In this document: positions 47,501 to 59,015 of the stretch, piece after piece
Layout of the letters: each line of letters begins with the position of its first letter
Position numbering within the stretch: the stretch's first letter is position 1
Origin: Apium graveolens
Taxonomy: Eukaryota > Streptophyta > Magnoliopsida > Apiales > Apiaceae
DNA length: 64,000 nucleotides
Direction: 5' to 3'
NCBI RefSeq assembly: GCF_009905375.1
Contig: NC_133657.1
Span: 67,576,907 to 67,640,906 of the forward strand
The notes under the pieces: model-generated
What the model was told of the DNA's origin: nothing
Databases searched by the model: none
What the model saw: only the letters and a program-made list of their open reading frames with translations
Program-made: the position numbers and the translations under genes

Positions 47501-49220
47501 CGTAGTTGCATCTGATTTGCCACCCTTTGAGCTAGAAGAGTTCGATGTGATTTTAGGATCGGATTGGTTGTCCTGTAGTAAGGTAAGGAGCGGTTTTTAG
47601 AAGAAGTGAAGTATAAAGTGTACAGAAGCCAATAATAAGGTAAATTTCTGAATACAGAAGCAATATAATGAATTATTCCAATCATTAAAGAAGAGAAGTG
47701 ATAAGCTAATGACATAAAGTAGATCCACCATCTGTAAAGATACGAAGAAGAGAATACGTAAGCTGGAGGAATTTTGAGTAATAAATAAATGTCCTGGAAT
47801 GTCTGAAAGTCAGTGGAACGAAATACTAAGTGTGATAATTGTGAAAGTGATTGAAAGGAAAGTGAATGTAATAGATAGAGACCCTGAAATGCACCAGTGA
47901 TGTTGCTGGAAAGAGGAATTAAATTATGAGATTGTGTACTGATTATTGGGAGTTTAACAAAATGATAAATAAGAATAGGTAACCTCTATAAAGAATTGGT
48001 TACTTATGTGACTCAGTGCAAGGAATGTGTTGTTTCTCGAAGATTGACTATTGATTAAGAATCCAGCCTGAAGACATACCAAAGATTGTGATGAGAGTGG
48101 GTTATGAATGTTGTAAGTTCTGGTGATAATATGTGAAGTAATAAGTGTATTAGCTGACTATAAGGAATTAAAGATATGGTGCATAAGGAATACTTGAATG
48201 GTGTAGTTGTATTTATTGATAACATCCTCAGCTGCCCACGGATTAAGAAGGTCTGTGTAAAATTCCCAAGGATTTCCCTACGAAGATTAGAAGGGAAGCA
48301 ATTATATGCTAAGTTTTAAAATATGAATTTTAGGTGAAAATAACAAAAGATGTTGGGTATTTCACTAACAACCACCTAAGCAAAGCCAGTGTAGTGTAGT
48401 TAAGATTGCTAAGGAATCAGTAAAGGAATTGAAAACTGAGGGAATTGAAGTTGAGTATATGAAGGTGATGAGACGTTAGTATATAAGATTATTTCCCGGC
48501 CTTAACTGCTGGAAATGAGTAAGAAGCGATTGGATGTTGGAAATTAAATTGAAAATCAGTATTACCTATCATCTCTAGGTGAAGGGGTTAAAGTGGAATG
48601 ATGATTCAGACAATATAAGAAATGTGGAGAGTATATGTGTTAGGTTTATAAAGGAAAATGAAGTAATTACCTACCATGAAATGAGTTTTTATAATAATAG
48701 TTACCCTGTTAGTAAGAGAATACTACTTGCGAAGTGTTGGGTGGAAACAGCTCGGGATAGACAAAGAAGAGAAAACGGGTTTGCATCGAGAAAATACGAA
48801 TATATAGAATGAGGATCGAGGTATAGGAGAAAATTTTACCCTAAAAGAGATTGGTTAAGTTTGAACATAAGGGACAAGTTGAGTCCTCAATATAGTGAAT
48901 CATTCAAGGTATTGATAAAAATAGGTATAGTTGCCATGAGTTGGCGTGGCTATTGTAGTTGCAGTATATATATAATGTGTCTTGCGTATCAATATTAAGG
49001 TGATGTGTATCTGATTCGGATCAAATTATTGACTAGGGAGCCAATGTGCTCTTATCCAAAAATTATTCTGCATAGAATGATCGATCCAAACCCTAGATCG
49101 TTGAGCGCGAGTCCTTAGTAATGAATTTATGTCTATAGTGAATATGCGATGAATAAATCCCTGAGTAGAAGAGTCTACCTAAAAGTTAGAGTCAGATATG
49201 CTTGACAAACATCCTCACTT
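47501..49220 (+). pseudogene. G2 pol remnants
   Basis: The remains include the end of protease (FDVILGSDWLS, about 47541-47575), a piece of reverse transcriptase (VVVFIDNIL, about 48205-48230, with the second catalytic Asp changed, followed by a degraded YAKF...EF block), an integrase C-terminal piece (ARDRQRRENGFASRKYE near 48760) and the chromodomain end (VEEST...LESDMLDKHPHLFS, 49165-49215). Large parts, including RNase H and the integrase core, are missing or unrecognisable. Confidence 0.7.
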
Positions 49221-49257
49221 ATTTAGTTAAGTCAGATTCTGAGGACATAATCTTTTT

Positions 49258-49270
49258 AAGGGGGGAAGGA
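49258..49270 (+). promoter_or_regulatory. G2 polypurine tract
   Basis: AAGGGGGGAAGGA lies directly before the first base (TATAACG) of the 3' LTR, which fixes the unusual LTR start. Confidence 0.88.
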
Positions 49271-52200
49271 TATAACGACTCGTATATTTTTTATATTTAA
49301 TTAAAGTGTAATTATGGAATTAATAAATGAATAATATATATGTATAGCTTCTGTCAGCTATGTGTTGTTTTACTTTTATCTATGTGTGTGAATTATGGTG
49401 TCCAGTAAGGTTCATATAATTAATTATGGACTTGTATTGACTTGTTCTTACTTTTAAAAGTGGATTTAATACAAGTTTATTTGTGTAAATATGTGGATTA
49501 TCTCTAAAAAAATTATTTTTATGACTTTATAATCTCAATAATTATTTTTGGGATTTTATAAATTTCATAAATCAATATTTCATCAATTATTTAACCCTGT
49601 ATGATTTTATGATTGCATTTATTTGTAAAATCTGTATTTAATTCTCGAATTCTTTAAAAATTATGAAACTTACACTTATTTAAGTTGGGAATATTCCGGA
49701 AATTTAAAAATTATTTTGGAAATTTTCAGAGTTAGTTTCACCAACGCGTCGTTTCGTTATTTGTTAAAAAGCGGGTACAAAGTGCACCTTGAAAATTATT
49801 TTAAAAATTTCGAAACTTATGTTTTTATAAACTTCGGGACATTTATGACATTTTAAAACTATTTTTGTAATTTTTGGAGATTATTTTATTTGCACCTCGG
49901 TTAGTTAATTTCGAATTTCGGGGCAAATCGGGCCCTTAAATCTTCGTATTTATCCCAAATGCAACGTGTTTGTTTCTCAGTAAATATGCTGCCAGGTGTT
50001 ACAATTTCAGAGGAGAGGAATAAAAAAAATAAAAATAAATAAATAACAGGGGGCTTCCCCCTTTCTCTTTGTTCACTCGGTTCCTGTTGTCTCTCTCGAA
50101 AACATCTCTCGTCTTTCTCTCAGTTATCTCTCTTTCTTCCCTTTTGTTGTTCCTTTCTTCTTCGGCTTCGCTGCAGTCACCGTCTTTTCTTCCTTTCCGC
50201 TTTTCCGGCCACCGTTGTTATCTCCGGTTGGTTCGATTCCTATTCTTCAGTTTCGTTTTTGTCTATTGCATGCATATATCTGGGTATATATGTTAGTGTG
50301 TGTGTATGTAATAGTGCGGGTATGGTTGTGCAGTATGCGGTTTCTTGTTTCTCCGGGTTGTTTCCCGGCCGTCTCTGCATTTCCGATTTGTTGTTGTGGT
50401 GATGTGCGCGTCACGCGCGTGTTGCCCTGTTTATTTTGGAATTTAAATTATTTTATCTAATTTTCTGCAGGAATTTTTAATGATTGATTTCGTGAAATAT
50501 ATAATAAATTCGTGCGGGAAATTATTAAAAATAATCGGTGAAATTCGTGATTGAAAACCCAATTCGGGTACCTCCGAATTTTACCGCCGTCGGCGATGAG
50601 CCTCGGCGAGCCGAATGTGGACTGTGATGGCGTTGTTCTAAGTCCTATAAACAAATAAATAAATATAAAATACGAGTATAAATATAAGATGTAATAATAA
50701 TAATTAGTTGGTTAAATCGGTGTTTGTGAAATGGATTTCGGTTGTATTGGTGAAATAAATTGATGAATTGATTGGTTATGATTTGACGTCGAGTTGTTCG
50801 ACGGGTAGGCCGATAAACAGAGGAGGTGCTGCCCGAATTTTTGGAAATTAAATTTAGAAATTCGGGACATACCCTGTAATTATCGGAATGTCGAACGAGT
50901 ATAAATAAGTATATCCATATATTCTGTGCGAAACTTGATTATACGATGTGATGAACTATTTTGCCAAATCGATAACCCTGATTTCGTAAAATTTCGAGTA
51001 TACGTATTTTCTGAAAATGAACACCAAACCGAGTTCTCGAGAACGTGAACCCTGACTGTTGGATGTGTTATTGTATTGTAATAGTGTACATAATTACGAG
51101 TCGGGTTTGAATATCGTTGGTCAGAGTTGGTATTGAGGATATGTCAAGCATACCTAGATGTCTAACGTAGGGTATTTCGGCTCTGTAGGTTCTGGTCGAA
51201 GGACTCAGGAATTGATATCGAATTAAGATAATCTAGTGATTAGTCGGCAAGTGCCTCGAGGTTCCCAAGCAAAGAACCCTGAGAGTCTTGGATACTATCT
51301 TGAGATAGATTGTCGCGAAGCAGGGATGTCTTCTAGTGAGACAGCCATTTTTCCATGAGAGCCTGAACGTTCAAGTCTATTAAAATCAGTTAGAGATGGT
51401 CGTAAAGCTCTGCAAGGCAAGTACCCCTGACCATTCTTTTATGGTTCAGTACGTATGAATAGCTAAATGTTTTATTCTCGTAATGAATTATAAATGTTTT
51501 AAGTTACGTATCCCCTGTAGTTATAAATCACTATTTTCAAATTGTTTTGGGGAAAGGTAACTTCGCAAGGTACCTATCTCGAATGAAATGATTTGCGAAC
51601 TGGATTTTATATGTGTGCTGGTTAAATAAGTGATTTTGAAAATGAGATAGGTACAAGTGTTTTGAAAACTGGATAAAACGATCAGATATGGGATACGTTG
51701 GGGCCGGAGTAGGCCTATTGAGGTGGCGTAAGAGGCTAATTCGGTTGCGCGCACTGTATAACCGATTAGTCTAGCAGGTCAGAGACCTAGCTAGTCTCTG
51801 AGTTCCGGAACAGGTAAATAAGATGGCAGTTGGAGCCATAAATGAGGTGGCAGTTGGAGCCGTCTGGTGTTGATAGCCTGATCAGCTGTCTTCACATATC
51901 TGCTATGTATCTGATTTAGTTTTGTGTTTCCCGCAAGGGCGTGAGTAGTTGATATAACGGATTTAGAAATGAAAATGGCATGCTAGAATTTGACTCTGGT
52001 ATTTATACACAGTACACTACTGATGTTATTGTTTTACAGAGCATGCTAGTTTTGATATCCAGTTTATACTTGTTTTACACGTTTCTGGCAAGATATGAAT
52101 TCTATTCCTATAACTGCTTACTTTAAACTGTTTTGCTTGTTATTCATATAGCGGTACTGCTGAGCAAGCAATTGCTCACCCTTGTAGAATGTTTTATATA

Positions 52201-52504
52201 CGTATTGCAGATGCCTAGGAGATTCTTTGGTGATAGTCGGGCAGAGTTCCAGTTCCCTTCGTGTCAGACTCCTCTGAGATGGTTGTGCTAGACCAAGGAT
52301 GGTCTATTGGGTTGCTGTGTTAGGTTAGCTGCGTCGAGATAATTGTTGTAAGTTTGAGTTGTGTTAGTTGAGTAACCTAAGTCATACTTAAACCTGGCAA
52401 AGATCTTGGTAAAGGGGTCGTAGCTATATCCTATTATTGAATTGTTTATCTTTTGGTTGTTGTTGATGACGTCAACTCTTGACCCCGGGGTTGAGGCCGT
52501 CACA
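49271..52504 (+). repeat. G2 3' LTR
   Basis: It is 3234 bp and pairs with 14158-17298 plus 30838-30926. It keeps the unoccupied G3 target site at 52411-52415, the hairpin TGAGCAA-GCAA-TTGCTCA (52161-52178) and the ATG that opens the short MPRRFFGDSR frame. It ends GAGGCCGTCACA. Confidence 0.93.
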
Positions 52505-52509
52505 GACTC
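52505..52509. repeat. G2 right target-site duplication GACTC
   Basis: It is identical to 14153-14157. The G1 LTR resumes at 52510. Confidence 0.9.
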
Positions 52510-54075
52510 GTTGTTCACATGCGAAATATTGAAATACCTCGAATTTAGTTAAAACGATTTCCAAAGATCGTATTCCCTCAACTATATTTTATTGTTCGAA
52601 TAATGAATATTATTTCAATTATTCATTTTTTATAGGAGAAGTATTCTACAATGATTATTTATTTCAAACTCGGTTAATTATATTAATAAAGGTTACCCTA
52701 ATTATTTAAACATAAAAGAGTTGAGGAATATTATTTCAAATATTCTTTTAAAACATAATCATTCGAGGTCTAATTATTTATTTATTAAATGATTTAATAT
52801 GATTTAAAAATTATAAAACCTAATTTAGAATATTTTCTGAGTTTCAGAAAATCATTCGAATATTTTCAGACCGTTGATGAATATATCTCGACTTACTTTA
52901 AATATTTAAACATAGTTTGAAAGGAAACTCCCCCCTTATTTATTTATTTATCTGTTGACAACGGTCAATTCACATCCTTAGTACTTCCTCCGAAAACTTT
53001 TGGAAGTACATATATATATATGAGATGAGCTGTGCCTATCAACACGCAAAACACTTAGGGAACTTTGATATAATTCGATGATTCCAAATATAAGATAGGA
53101 TTCTTAAAAGGACAGAGGAGGGGTAGAGATTTAGTACTTCATGGACTGGTGAGACTGCAATATTAACTTTCCGTATGAGAAGGTACCATGTGTACTGAGG
53201 GACATAGAATTATGCAAAACATACCCGGGTAGAATGGGGAAGCATATAAAGCCCAAATGCGGCTAGGGTGACAACAGAGAGTAGGAAGTTATCTAACTAC
53301 ATGTAAAAAATGATACCGTTATACGACTGATCATCGTATCTCGGGGGCTCCAGTGTCTGTCCTATATTCTTCCAGTGGGAATTGAGATGCAATACCGTAA
53401 CCCAAGCCTAAGCGATGGGTTTACCACTAAGGTATTTGCGGGATAATAAAAGAATTATTTTCGAAAGAAGGTGTGAATAACCGAGGTAAGCTATTTTAAA
53501 TAAACATACTTATCATATATGGAATTATACTTAAATTTCTCATATAGTCTTTTCATACTGTACATTATTATACTGGGCATTATAGCTCACACTTGTTTTC
53601 TTAAATTGACATAACACAACAGTGAATCAAGATGCCTATCATGAAACTCACGGCCAGGAAACGGGTAGGAAACGACCAGCTGTTCCGTAAGATGTTTGGT
53701 GTTGTACCTCAGGTAGACCGAATAATCTGGATTGGTTTTCAGTTGTTTTTAGTCCGGCTTATTTATAAGTATGACTTATGTAAGATAATAAATAAGAAAC
53801 ATATATTTGGCCGACGGTCTAACCTTACAAAAAGGTTATTTCCGCTGTAAGACTTGATCACTTTTGGGATTGTAATAATTATCACTTTGTGGATTGATAT
53901 ACTCTAGTAAATGAATGGTTCGTTTCCAAGACAATAACTTGTAAGCGTGCGTGTTGATAAGTGTGGGGTCGTACAGGTGTGAGTATTTATATAATATGGT
54001 ACAATATAAGTGTTATACAGGATTAAAGATGGCATGGCCTCCTAGATCCCTGACCCCGGATTTTGGGGCGCCACA
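52510..54075 (+). repeat. G1 5' LTR, right part
   Basis: It continues the LTR interrupted at 14157 and ends CCCCGGATTTTGGGGCGCCACA, followed by a primer-binding site. It carries the TGGGC-attata-GCTCA hairpin (about 53575-53590), a pyrimidine-rich stretch, CAG at 53620-53622 and the mini-exon ATG at 53632. The matching part of the 3' LTR is lost, so there is no second copy to compare. Confidence 0.8.
53623..53712 (+). CDS. G1 LTR mini-exon with an H3-tail-like start
   Basis: The ATG at 53632 opens MPIMKLTARKR and runs 27 codons to a CAG (53710-53712) directly before GTAGACC, a donor-like site in phase 0 as in G3. Against histone H3 (numbered after Met), K4, T6, A7, R8 and K9 are identical; R2, T3 and Q5 are not. 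The donor motif, the phase and the position after hairpin, pyrimidine stretch and CAG are shared with G3. The downstream exon would start at 54252. Unspliced, the frame runs on to 53850. Expression is unknown. Confidence 0.45.
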
Positions 54076-54079
54076 GAAA

Positions 54080-54092
54080 TGGTATCAGAGCC
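54080..54092 (+). other. G1 primer-binding site (tRNA-Met type)
   Basis: TGGTATCAGAGCC lies four bases after the LTR end and falls inside the predicted intron 53713-54251. Confidence 0.92.
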
Positions 54093-54251
54093 TTAGGTTA
54101 TCAAATCTTGGAAACGATAGGATATAAAATACGTAGATATAAGAATAATAATAATCAATTAGAAGTCGTTGGATTACATGGGTAGTCTTGACAGTTTTAC
54201 CCTCAAGGGAATTTCGGCTCTAAGTTAGTAACACTTTGCCTATTGTGTCAG

Positions 54252-54967
54252 GTACCAGTGGAGCCTATGGGGGAGGTTGACCCTGTTGATGATGTTATGG
54301 CTCCTGAGCATGACCCTACTCCTGAGCCGAAGGACCCACCTATTGATGACTTAGATGATGACCCTACCGAGGATTCCCCGGAGGAGGAGACTGACTTCCC
54401 TGCCCCCATAACTGATGATGTTGAGATGCCCCAAGACGATGGCGTAGAATGGATAGATATAGAGATATACCCTCTCCCGACCGTTCACCCTCCTACACCT
54501 CACCCAGGGATGCTGAGCCCTTTGCCCTACACTGATGAGGACGAGGATGACAAGATGGATGCACAGACCAATGAGGTTCATGACATATCCTCTAGTGACC
54601 CAGACTCACTTCTACAACCCCAGCGACCATACATGTAGTAGTGCTTGATTGGATAGTGGCTCAGCTTAACACTGAGATCACCGCGGAATCTACCCGCATT
54701 GTGGAGCTACGACAGGCACTGACCGCCAAGAGAGCCATCAGGCTAGGATACCCAGGGGACTTTAGAGCTGCTTCCCCGGCCGTAGCTCACAGGGAGATTG
54801 ATGAGATTGATCTCCGTACCCTATTATAAATGAGGATGACAGCGATGGGAGGATACATCCCGGTAGTTGATGCAGAGTTGATGTTGGCAGGAGCGATGAG
54901 GAGGGTTCGAGACCTCACGCACAATGACAGTGACTTAGAGGCGAGTGACTACTTATGGACCTTGTAA
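54252..54967 (+). pseudogene. G1 pre-gag leader ORF, presumed second exon, broken
   Basis: It begins right after TGTGTCAG (CAG at 54249-54251) and is in phase 0 with the LTR mini-exon; the first Met in frame is at 54267. The N-terminal part is Asp/Glu/Pro-rich (for example DDLDDDPTEDSPEEETD). After a frameshift near 54626 a helical part follows (LDWIVAQLNTEITAESTRIV), with one TAA at 54827-54829, ending at TAA 54965-54967. The total is about 238 codons. It lies between the primer site and gag, as in G3, G4 and F2. It resembles no family I recognise. The acidic N-terminus plus helical C-terminus suggests a small regulatory or structural protein. Confidence 0.5.
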
Positions 54968-55310
54968 AGGGCTGGGTGACTTGTCACCAATTTTGTTAGG
55001 ATAGCTAGTAGTAGATAGCATTCCTAGCCCTTCAGGGTACCCGGTGTATGTATTTGTATTTCAGTATTCAGGATCAAGTAGTTGATGTATATATTCAGGA
55101 CCATGTATGAACTCAGATGGTTGTTTTGTCCCCATAATATAATCTGGGAGACCCTATGATATATATCTAGCAGTTATTAAGAAATTGATTTCCATATTAT
55201 TGCACTTGATAAAGGCATGCTAGATAATTAATGACATGCTTACCTATGAATAAATTAATCCAAATGTAAAAATTTTGCAACTATATTGACATATTTTCAT
55301 TATCAGAACA
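54968..55310 (+). other. G1 spacer between leader ORF and gag
   Basis: About 340 bases of AT-rich sequence without an ORF or a recognisable motif. Confidence 0.5.
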
Positions 55311-56495
55311 ATGCCACCCCATAGAAGAGGAACCAGGGCACGGCCCGCAAAATCTGTCAACCAGCAACAAAATTGACCTGATCACATAGTAAATGAGGAA
55401 AGTGAAGAAGACCTAGACTATAATGAGTATGATGAGGAAGGGTATGTAGAAGAAGAAGATGAGGATACCCATCAGGGAGGGAATCCCATGAATGAATTTA
55501 TTAAACTCTTAAAGGCTAATCAGAACCAATAGCCCATTCCACCACAACCACATATTGTCCAACAGACTGCCACCACTGCCTTCAGGGCATTCAAATCCCT
55601 CAAACCCCCAGAGTTTCTAGGATCGGCCGACCCCGTTGAGGTACGGGCCTGGCTCAAGGAAATAGAAAAGTCCTTCGAAATACTAGGTGTTGAAGAATGA
55701 CACAAGACCATTTTCGCCTTTACATGCTGAAGGGGGAAGCTAACTACTGGTGGGAGTCCAAACGAAACCTCGAGACTGATGTTGTGATTCCATGGGATAG
55801 ATTTACCCAATTGTTCTTAGACAAGTATTTCCCTAGGTTCATGGAGACTCAGATTGAGATGAAGTTTCTAGAGCTGAAATAGGATAAGATGACTGTGAAA
55901 GAGTATGAGGCCAAGTTTACTGAGTTATCATGATTTGTACCTGAGTTTGTGAATACCGAAGAGAAGAAAGCGCGAAGGTTTCAGCTTGGTCTTAAACAGT
56001 GGATCCAAAAACGAGTGGCAGTACTAGAACTGGCAGATTATGCCACCTTAGTACAGAAAGCCTCGATTGTTGAAGCAGGTAGTGAACAAAGTTTGAAGGA
56101 GAAGTAAAATAGGAAAAGGAAGATAGGAAGTCAAGGAGGAAGAGGAGGAGGAACCGGGAACAGGAGCCTTTCAAACAGGTTTGTCAGGGGAGTGGTGTCT
56201 GAACCTGCGAGAGGCCCCGGATTTAGAAAGGCCTCAAGTGAGAGCGTTGGCCAGGCCGGTGAACCATCTAGGGTAATATATCATAGCCAACCCCGCGTCC
56301 CGATGCCGAAATGTCAAACATGCGGAAAGAGACACTTTGGAGTGTGTAACTTGGCAAGAGCCCCTCTGAAATGCAACAAGTGTGACCAAACCGGAGACCT
56401 CGCTAACACATGTATCCAACCCAAAATGACGTGTTACCAGTGTGGGAAAGTAGAGCACATGAGGAAGGATTTCCCGGCACTAAGGCCCCTGGCCT
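55311..56495 (+). pseudogene. G1 gag, disabled by nonsense changes and one frameshift
   Basis: The ATG at 55311 starts MPPHRRGTRAR, then an acidic stretch, a capsid domain (VRAWLKEIEKSFEIL near 55640, ANYWWES, FTQLFLDKYFPRF) and three knuckle blocks near 56310-56480: C-X2-C-X3-H-X3-C ([12 protein letters not shown]), then [14 protein letters not shown] (His lost) and [14 protein letters not shown] (last Cys lost). In-frame stops lie at 55374, 55530, 55698, 55880, 55931 and 56105; one base is missing near 55722. At 55880 and 55931 the intact G3 has Gln and Arg, as expected if CAG and CGA became stops. About base 56500 the frame runs directly into reverse transcriptase, so protease is deleted. 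Confidence 0.85.
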
Positions 56496-57310
56496 CGGGG
56501 ATGATAAAACCTCGTGTGTCACCACGGGGAGCACCAATACTGTTCATAAAGAAAAAGGATGGTAGTATGAGATTATGCATAGATTACAGAGAATAGGTAC
56601 ACTCTCCCTAGGATTGGCAACCTATTCGACCAGCTCAAGGGTGCTGTGCACTTTTCCAAAATAGATTTGAGAACAGGATATCACCAGTTGAAAATCAAAG
56701 CTGAGGATATACCAAAGACTGCCTTTCGCACTAGGTATGGATATTATGAGTTCTTAGTCATGTCGTTTAGGCTAACCAATGCACCCGCAGTCTTTATGGA
56801 TTTGATGAACAGAGTGTTCAAGAAATACCTAGATATATGTGTGATAGTTTTCATAGATGATATTCGAATCTACTCAAATACAGAGCAAGAACATGCAGAA
56901 CATTTGAGAACAGTCTTAGAAATCTTGAGGAATGAGAAATTATATGCCAAGTTCTCAAAGTACGAATTTTGGTTAAAGAAAGTTCAGTTCTTAGGGCATG
57001 TAGTGAGTAACAAACGAGTTTTAGTCGACCCCTCCAAGATAGAGGCGCTATCCAATTGGGAAAGACCGACTACCCCAACTGAGGTTTGGAGTTTTGTGGG
57101 TTTAGCAAGATATTACCGGAGATTCGTGCAAGACTTTGCCAAGATAGCCGGCCCATTGACTAGACTTACCCGGAAAACGGAAAAGTTCGTGTGGACAAAG
57201 AAATGTGAGGAAAGCTTTCAGGAACTGAAAAGGAGACTGGTGTCGGCGCTAGTGCTCGCTCTTCCCGATGGAAAGGGAGAGTTTGTGATATACAACGACG
57301 CCTCGCATAA
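56496..57310 (+). pseudogene. G1 reverse transcriptase and start of RNase H
   Basis: It opens at a decayed [13 protein letters not shown] block ([19 protein letters not shown], about 56520), fused in frame to the end of gag. A loss of about 20 bases near 56592 removes the LNKVTIK-like segment and shifts frame. From 56646 the palm is well kept ([16 protein letters not shown], catalytic FIDD near 56850, [18 protein letters not shown]). It ends in RNase H at NDASHKG, where sequence jumps to integrase at about 57310. It cannot give active enzyme. Confidence 0.85.
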
Positions 57311-58110
57311 GGGACTATTCAGACCCTAAAGGATATGTTGCGAGTGTGTGCCATCAACTTTAAAGGGAGTTGGAATGACCACTTACCCCTGATTGAATTT
57401 TCCTACAACGATAGCTATCACACTAACATAAGAATGCCTCCGTATGAAGCTCTTTACGGAAGAAGATTATGCTCTCCCTTATGTTGGGATGAGGTTGGAG
57501 AACATAAAATAATAGGACCCGAGTTAGTATAGCAAACCAGAGAGATGGTGGGACTCATTAAGAAGAGACGGGTAGCAGCTCAAGACAGACAGAAGAAGTA
57601 CGCCGACCAGACTAGGAAAGATAGAGAATATAAAGTAGGAGATTCAGTGTTGTTGAAGGTATCCCCATGAAATGAGTGATGAGATTCGAAAAGAAAGGGA
57701 AACTAAGCCCCAGATTCTTAGGACCCTTTGAGATCTTGAGGAGAATAGGACCTCTAGCTTACGAGCTCGCCTTGCCTCCTAATCTGCAACAAGTGCACAA
57801 CGTGTTCCATGTGTCAATGCTAAGGAAATACCATGCCGATGCGTGACATGTGATAGAGTATGAGAAGGTAGATTTACAACCAGACCTGACCTACGTTGAG
57901 CAACCAGTAAGGGTAATGGACCAAAAAGAACAAGTGTTGAGGAACCAGACTGTGAAGCTGGTTAGAATCTTGTGGAAAACTCAAAATATTGAAGAATCAA
58001 CTTGGGAACTAGAGGACGTAATGAAGAATAGATATCCCCACCTGTTTTCTAATTTATTCCAGGACGGAATCCTTTTTAGAGGGAAAGACTGTAATAACTT
58101 GAATTTTTAA
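57311..58110 (+). pseudogene. G1 integrase C-terminal part with chromodomain-like tail
   Basis: It begins with [12 protein letters not shown], just after the last catalytic Glu of integrase, so the zinc-binding region and all three catalytic residues are deleted. It continues with [21 protein letters not shown], the GPY/F region (FLGPFEIL, about 57716-57745) and a chromodomain-like end ([20 protein letters not shown]). Stops at 57530, 57668 and 57844 interrupt it. At the first two G3 has Gln and Arg. The usual stop after PHLFS is absent and the frame runs through the polypurine tract into the 3' LTR, ending at 58108-58110. Confidence 0.85.
58076..58089 (+). promoter_or_regulatory. G1 polypurine tract
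   Basis: The purine-rich AGAGGGAAAGAC lies directly before TGTAATAACT, the first bases of the 3' LTR. Confidence 0.75.
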
Positions 58111-59015
58111 GACTTTATAAAACGCTTAATGAATAGTAACCCTGACAAACGGGAAAAAACTTTTTATCCCACACTATGTTGTGCATGAGAAATTGAGTTT
58201 CTGAGTCGACAACATGATTATACGTACCAAATGTGTGTATATAAACGCTATTAGTTTTCGAAGAAAATGAAATTTGAAAAATGATCGTATCTACGAACCA
58301 TCAAGGTTTACGGGAATCACAATATAATTACAAATTTAAAATCCTACAAATTCAAATCCAAGTACGATTCTTCAAAATATAAAGAACGTATAAGAAAGGA
58401 TTTACCCCGTGAACCAATTACGAGAATTTATTACGAAAATGAATAAGCGGTCGAGTGAACGCGTAAAGGAATAAATAAACGTATTAAACCAATCTAACTA
58501 AACTAACTAACTATGGTAAGAAACTAACCATGGTTAAGTAACTTAATAGTAACCTAGACTAGATAGAGTGATAACCTAAAGGCTAGTAATAGTAAACCTA
58601 AACGCTAAACTAAGTAGAATAGCTTGCAAACCTAGGATGCTAGCTAAGATATTCAAGGATTTAGTAGTACTAGGATATATCCTAAATCATATCTCACCAA
58701 AATCTTCCAAGAGAAGCATTCCAAGAAGCAACAAACTCTCTCCCTCTCTCTCTCCCCATTTCCTTCCATTCGGCCTTCATAAAAAAAGAAGCAAGAAATC
58801 AAAACTCAAACACCAAGTTCTAGCCATAGAAAAATTCTACCATTAATTCCCAAGCTTCATAAATCCTAAACTAAGGTAAGATACATTTTTGAGCTCATTA
58901 TATTAAGGTTTGATGGGTGAAATAAATTCAAGAAAAGTGATAATGGATAGTATGAATAGTATCTTTTCTTTATTTCTTGATTTTTAATGGTTGATTTAGG
59001 TTCCTTAAACCCAGC
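58090..59015 (+). repeat. G1 3' LTR, truncated
   Basis: It matches the first ~920 bases of the 5' LTR (12036-12958) and stops abruptly after CCTTAAACCC, where the tandem repeats of C2 begin. The rest of the LTR and the right target duplication are missing, so the junction reflects a deletion or recombination and not a simple insertion. Confidence 0.88.

Larger units (their letters stand above)
14158..52504 (+). mobile_element. G2: Ty3/gypsy element with TA...CA ends, carrying G3 and G4
   Basis: It has a complete frame: 5' LTR (14158-17298 plus 30838-30926), primer-binding site, long untranslated leader (split by G4), gag, decayed pol, polypurine tract (49258-49270), 3' LTR (49271-52504) and matching GACTC duplications. 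Without G3 and G4 it is about 10.9 kb. Over a 460-base LTR sample I counted nine differences (about 2%). Both LTRs begin TATAACGACTCG in place of TG. Gag and pol are full of stops and deletions. Confidence 0.9.
12036..59015 (+). mobile_element. G1: Ty3/gypsy chromovirus, 3'-truncated, host of the nested elements
   Basis: The 5' LTR (12036-14157 plus 52510-54075, about 3.7 kb once G2 is removed) is followed by a tRNA-Met primer site, a leader ORF, gag, reverse transcriptase, the end of integrase with a chromodomain-like tail, a polypurine tract and the first ~926 bases of the 3' LTR (58090-59015). The two LTR starts differ by about 6-7% over 300 bases by eye, making it the oldest of the four nested elements. 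Internal deletions have removed protease, part of RNase H and most of integrase, so the copy is not autonomous. Gene order is gag-RT-RH-INT, as in Ty3/gypsy. Confidence 0.85.
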
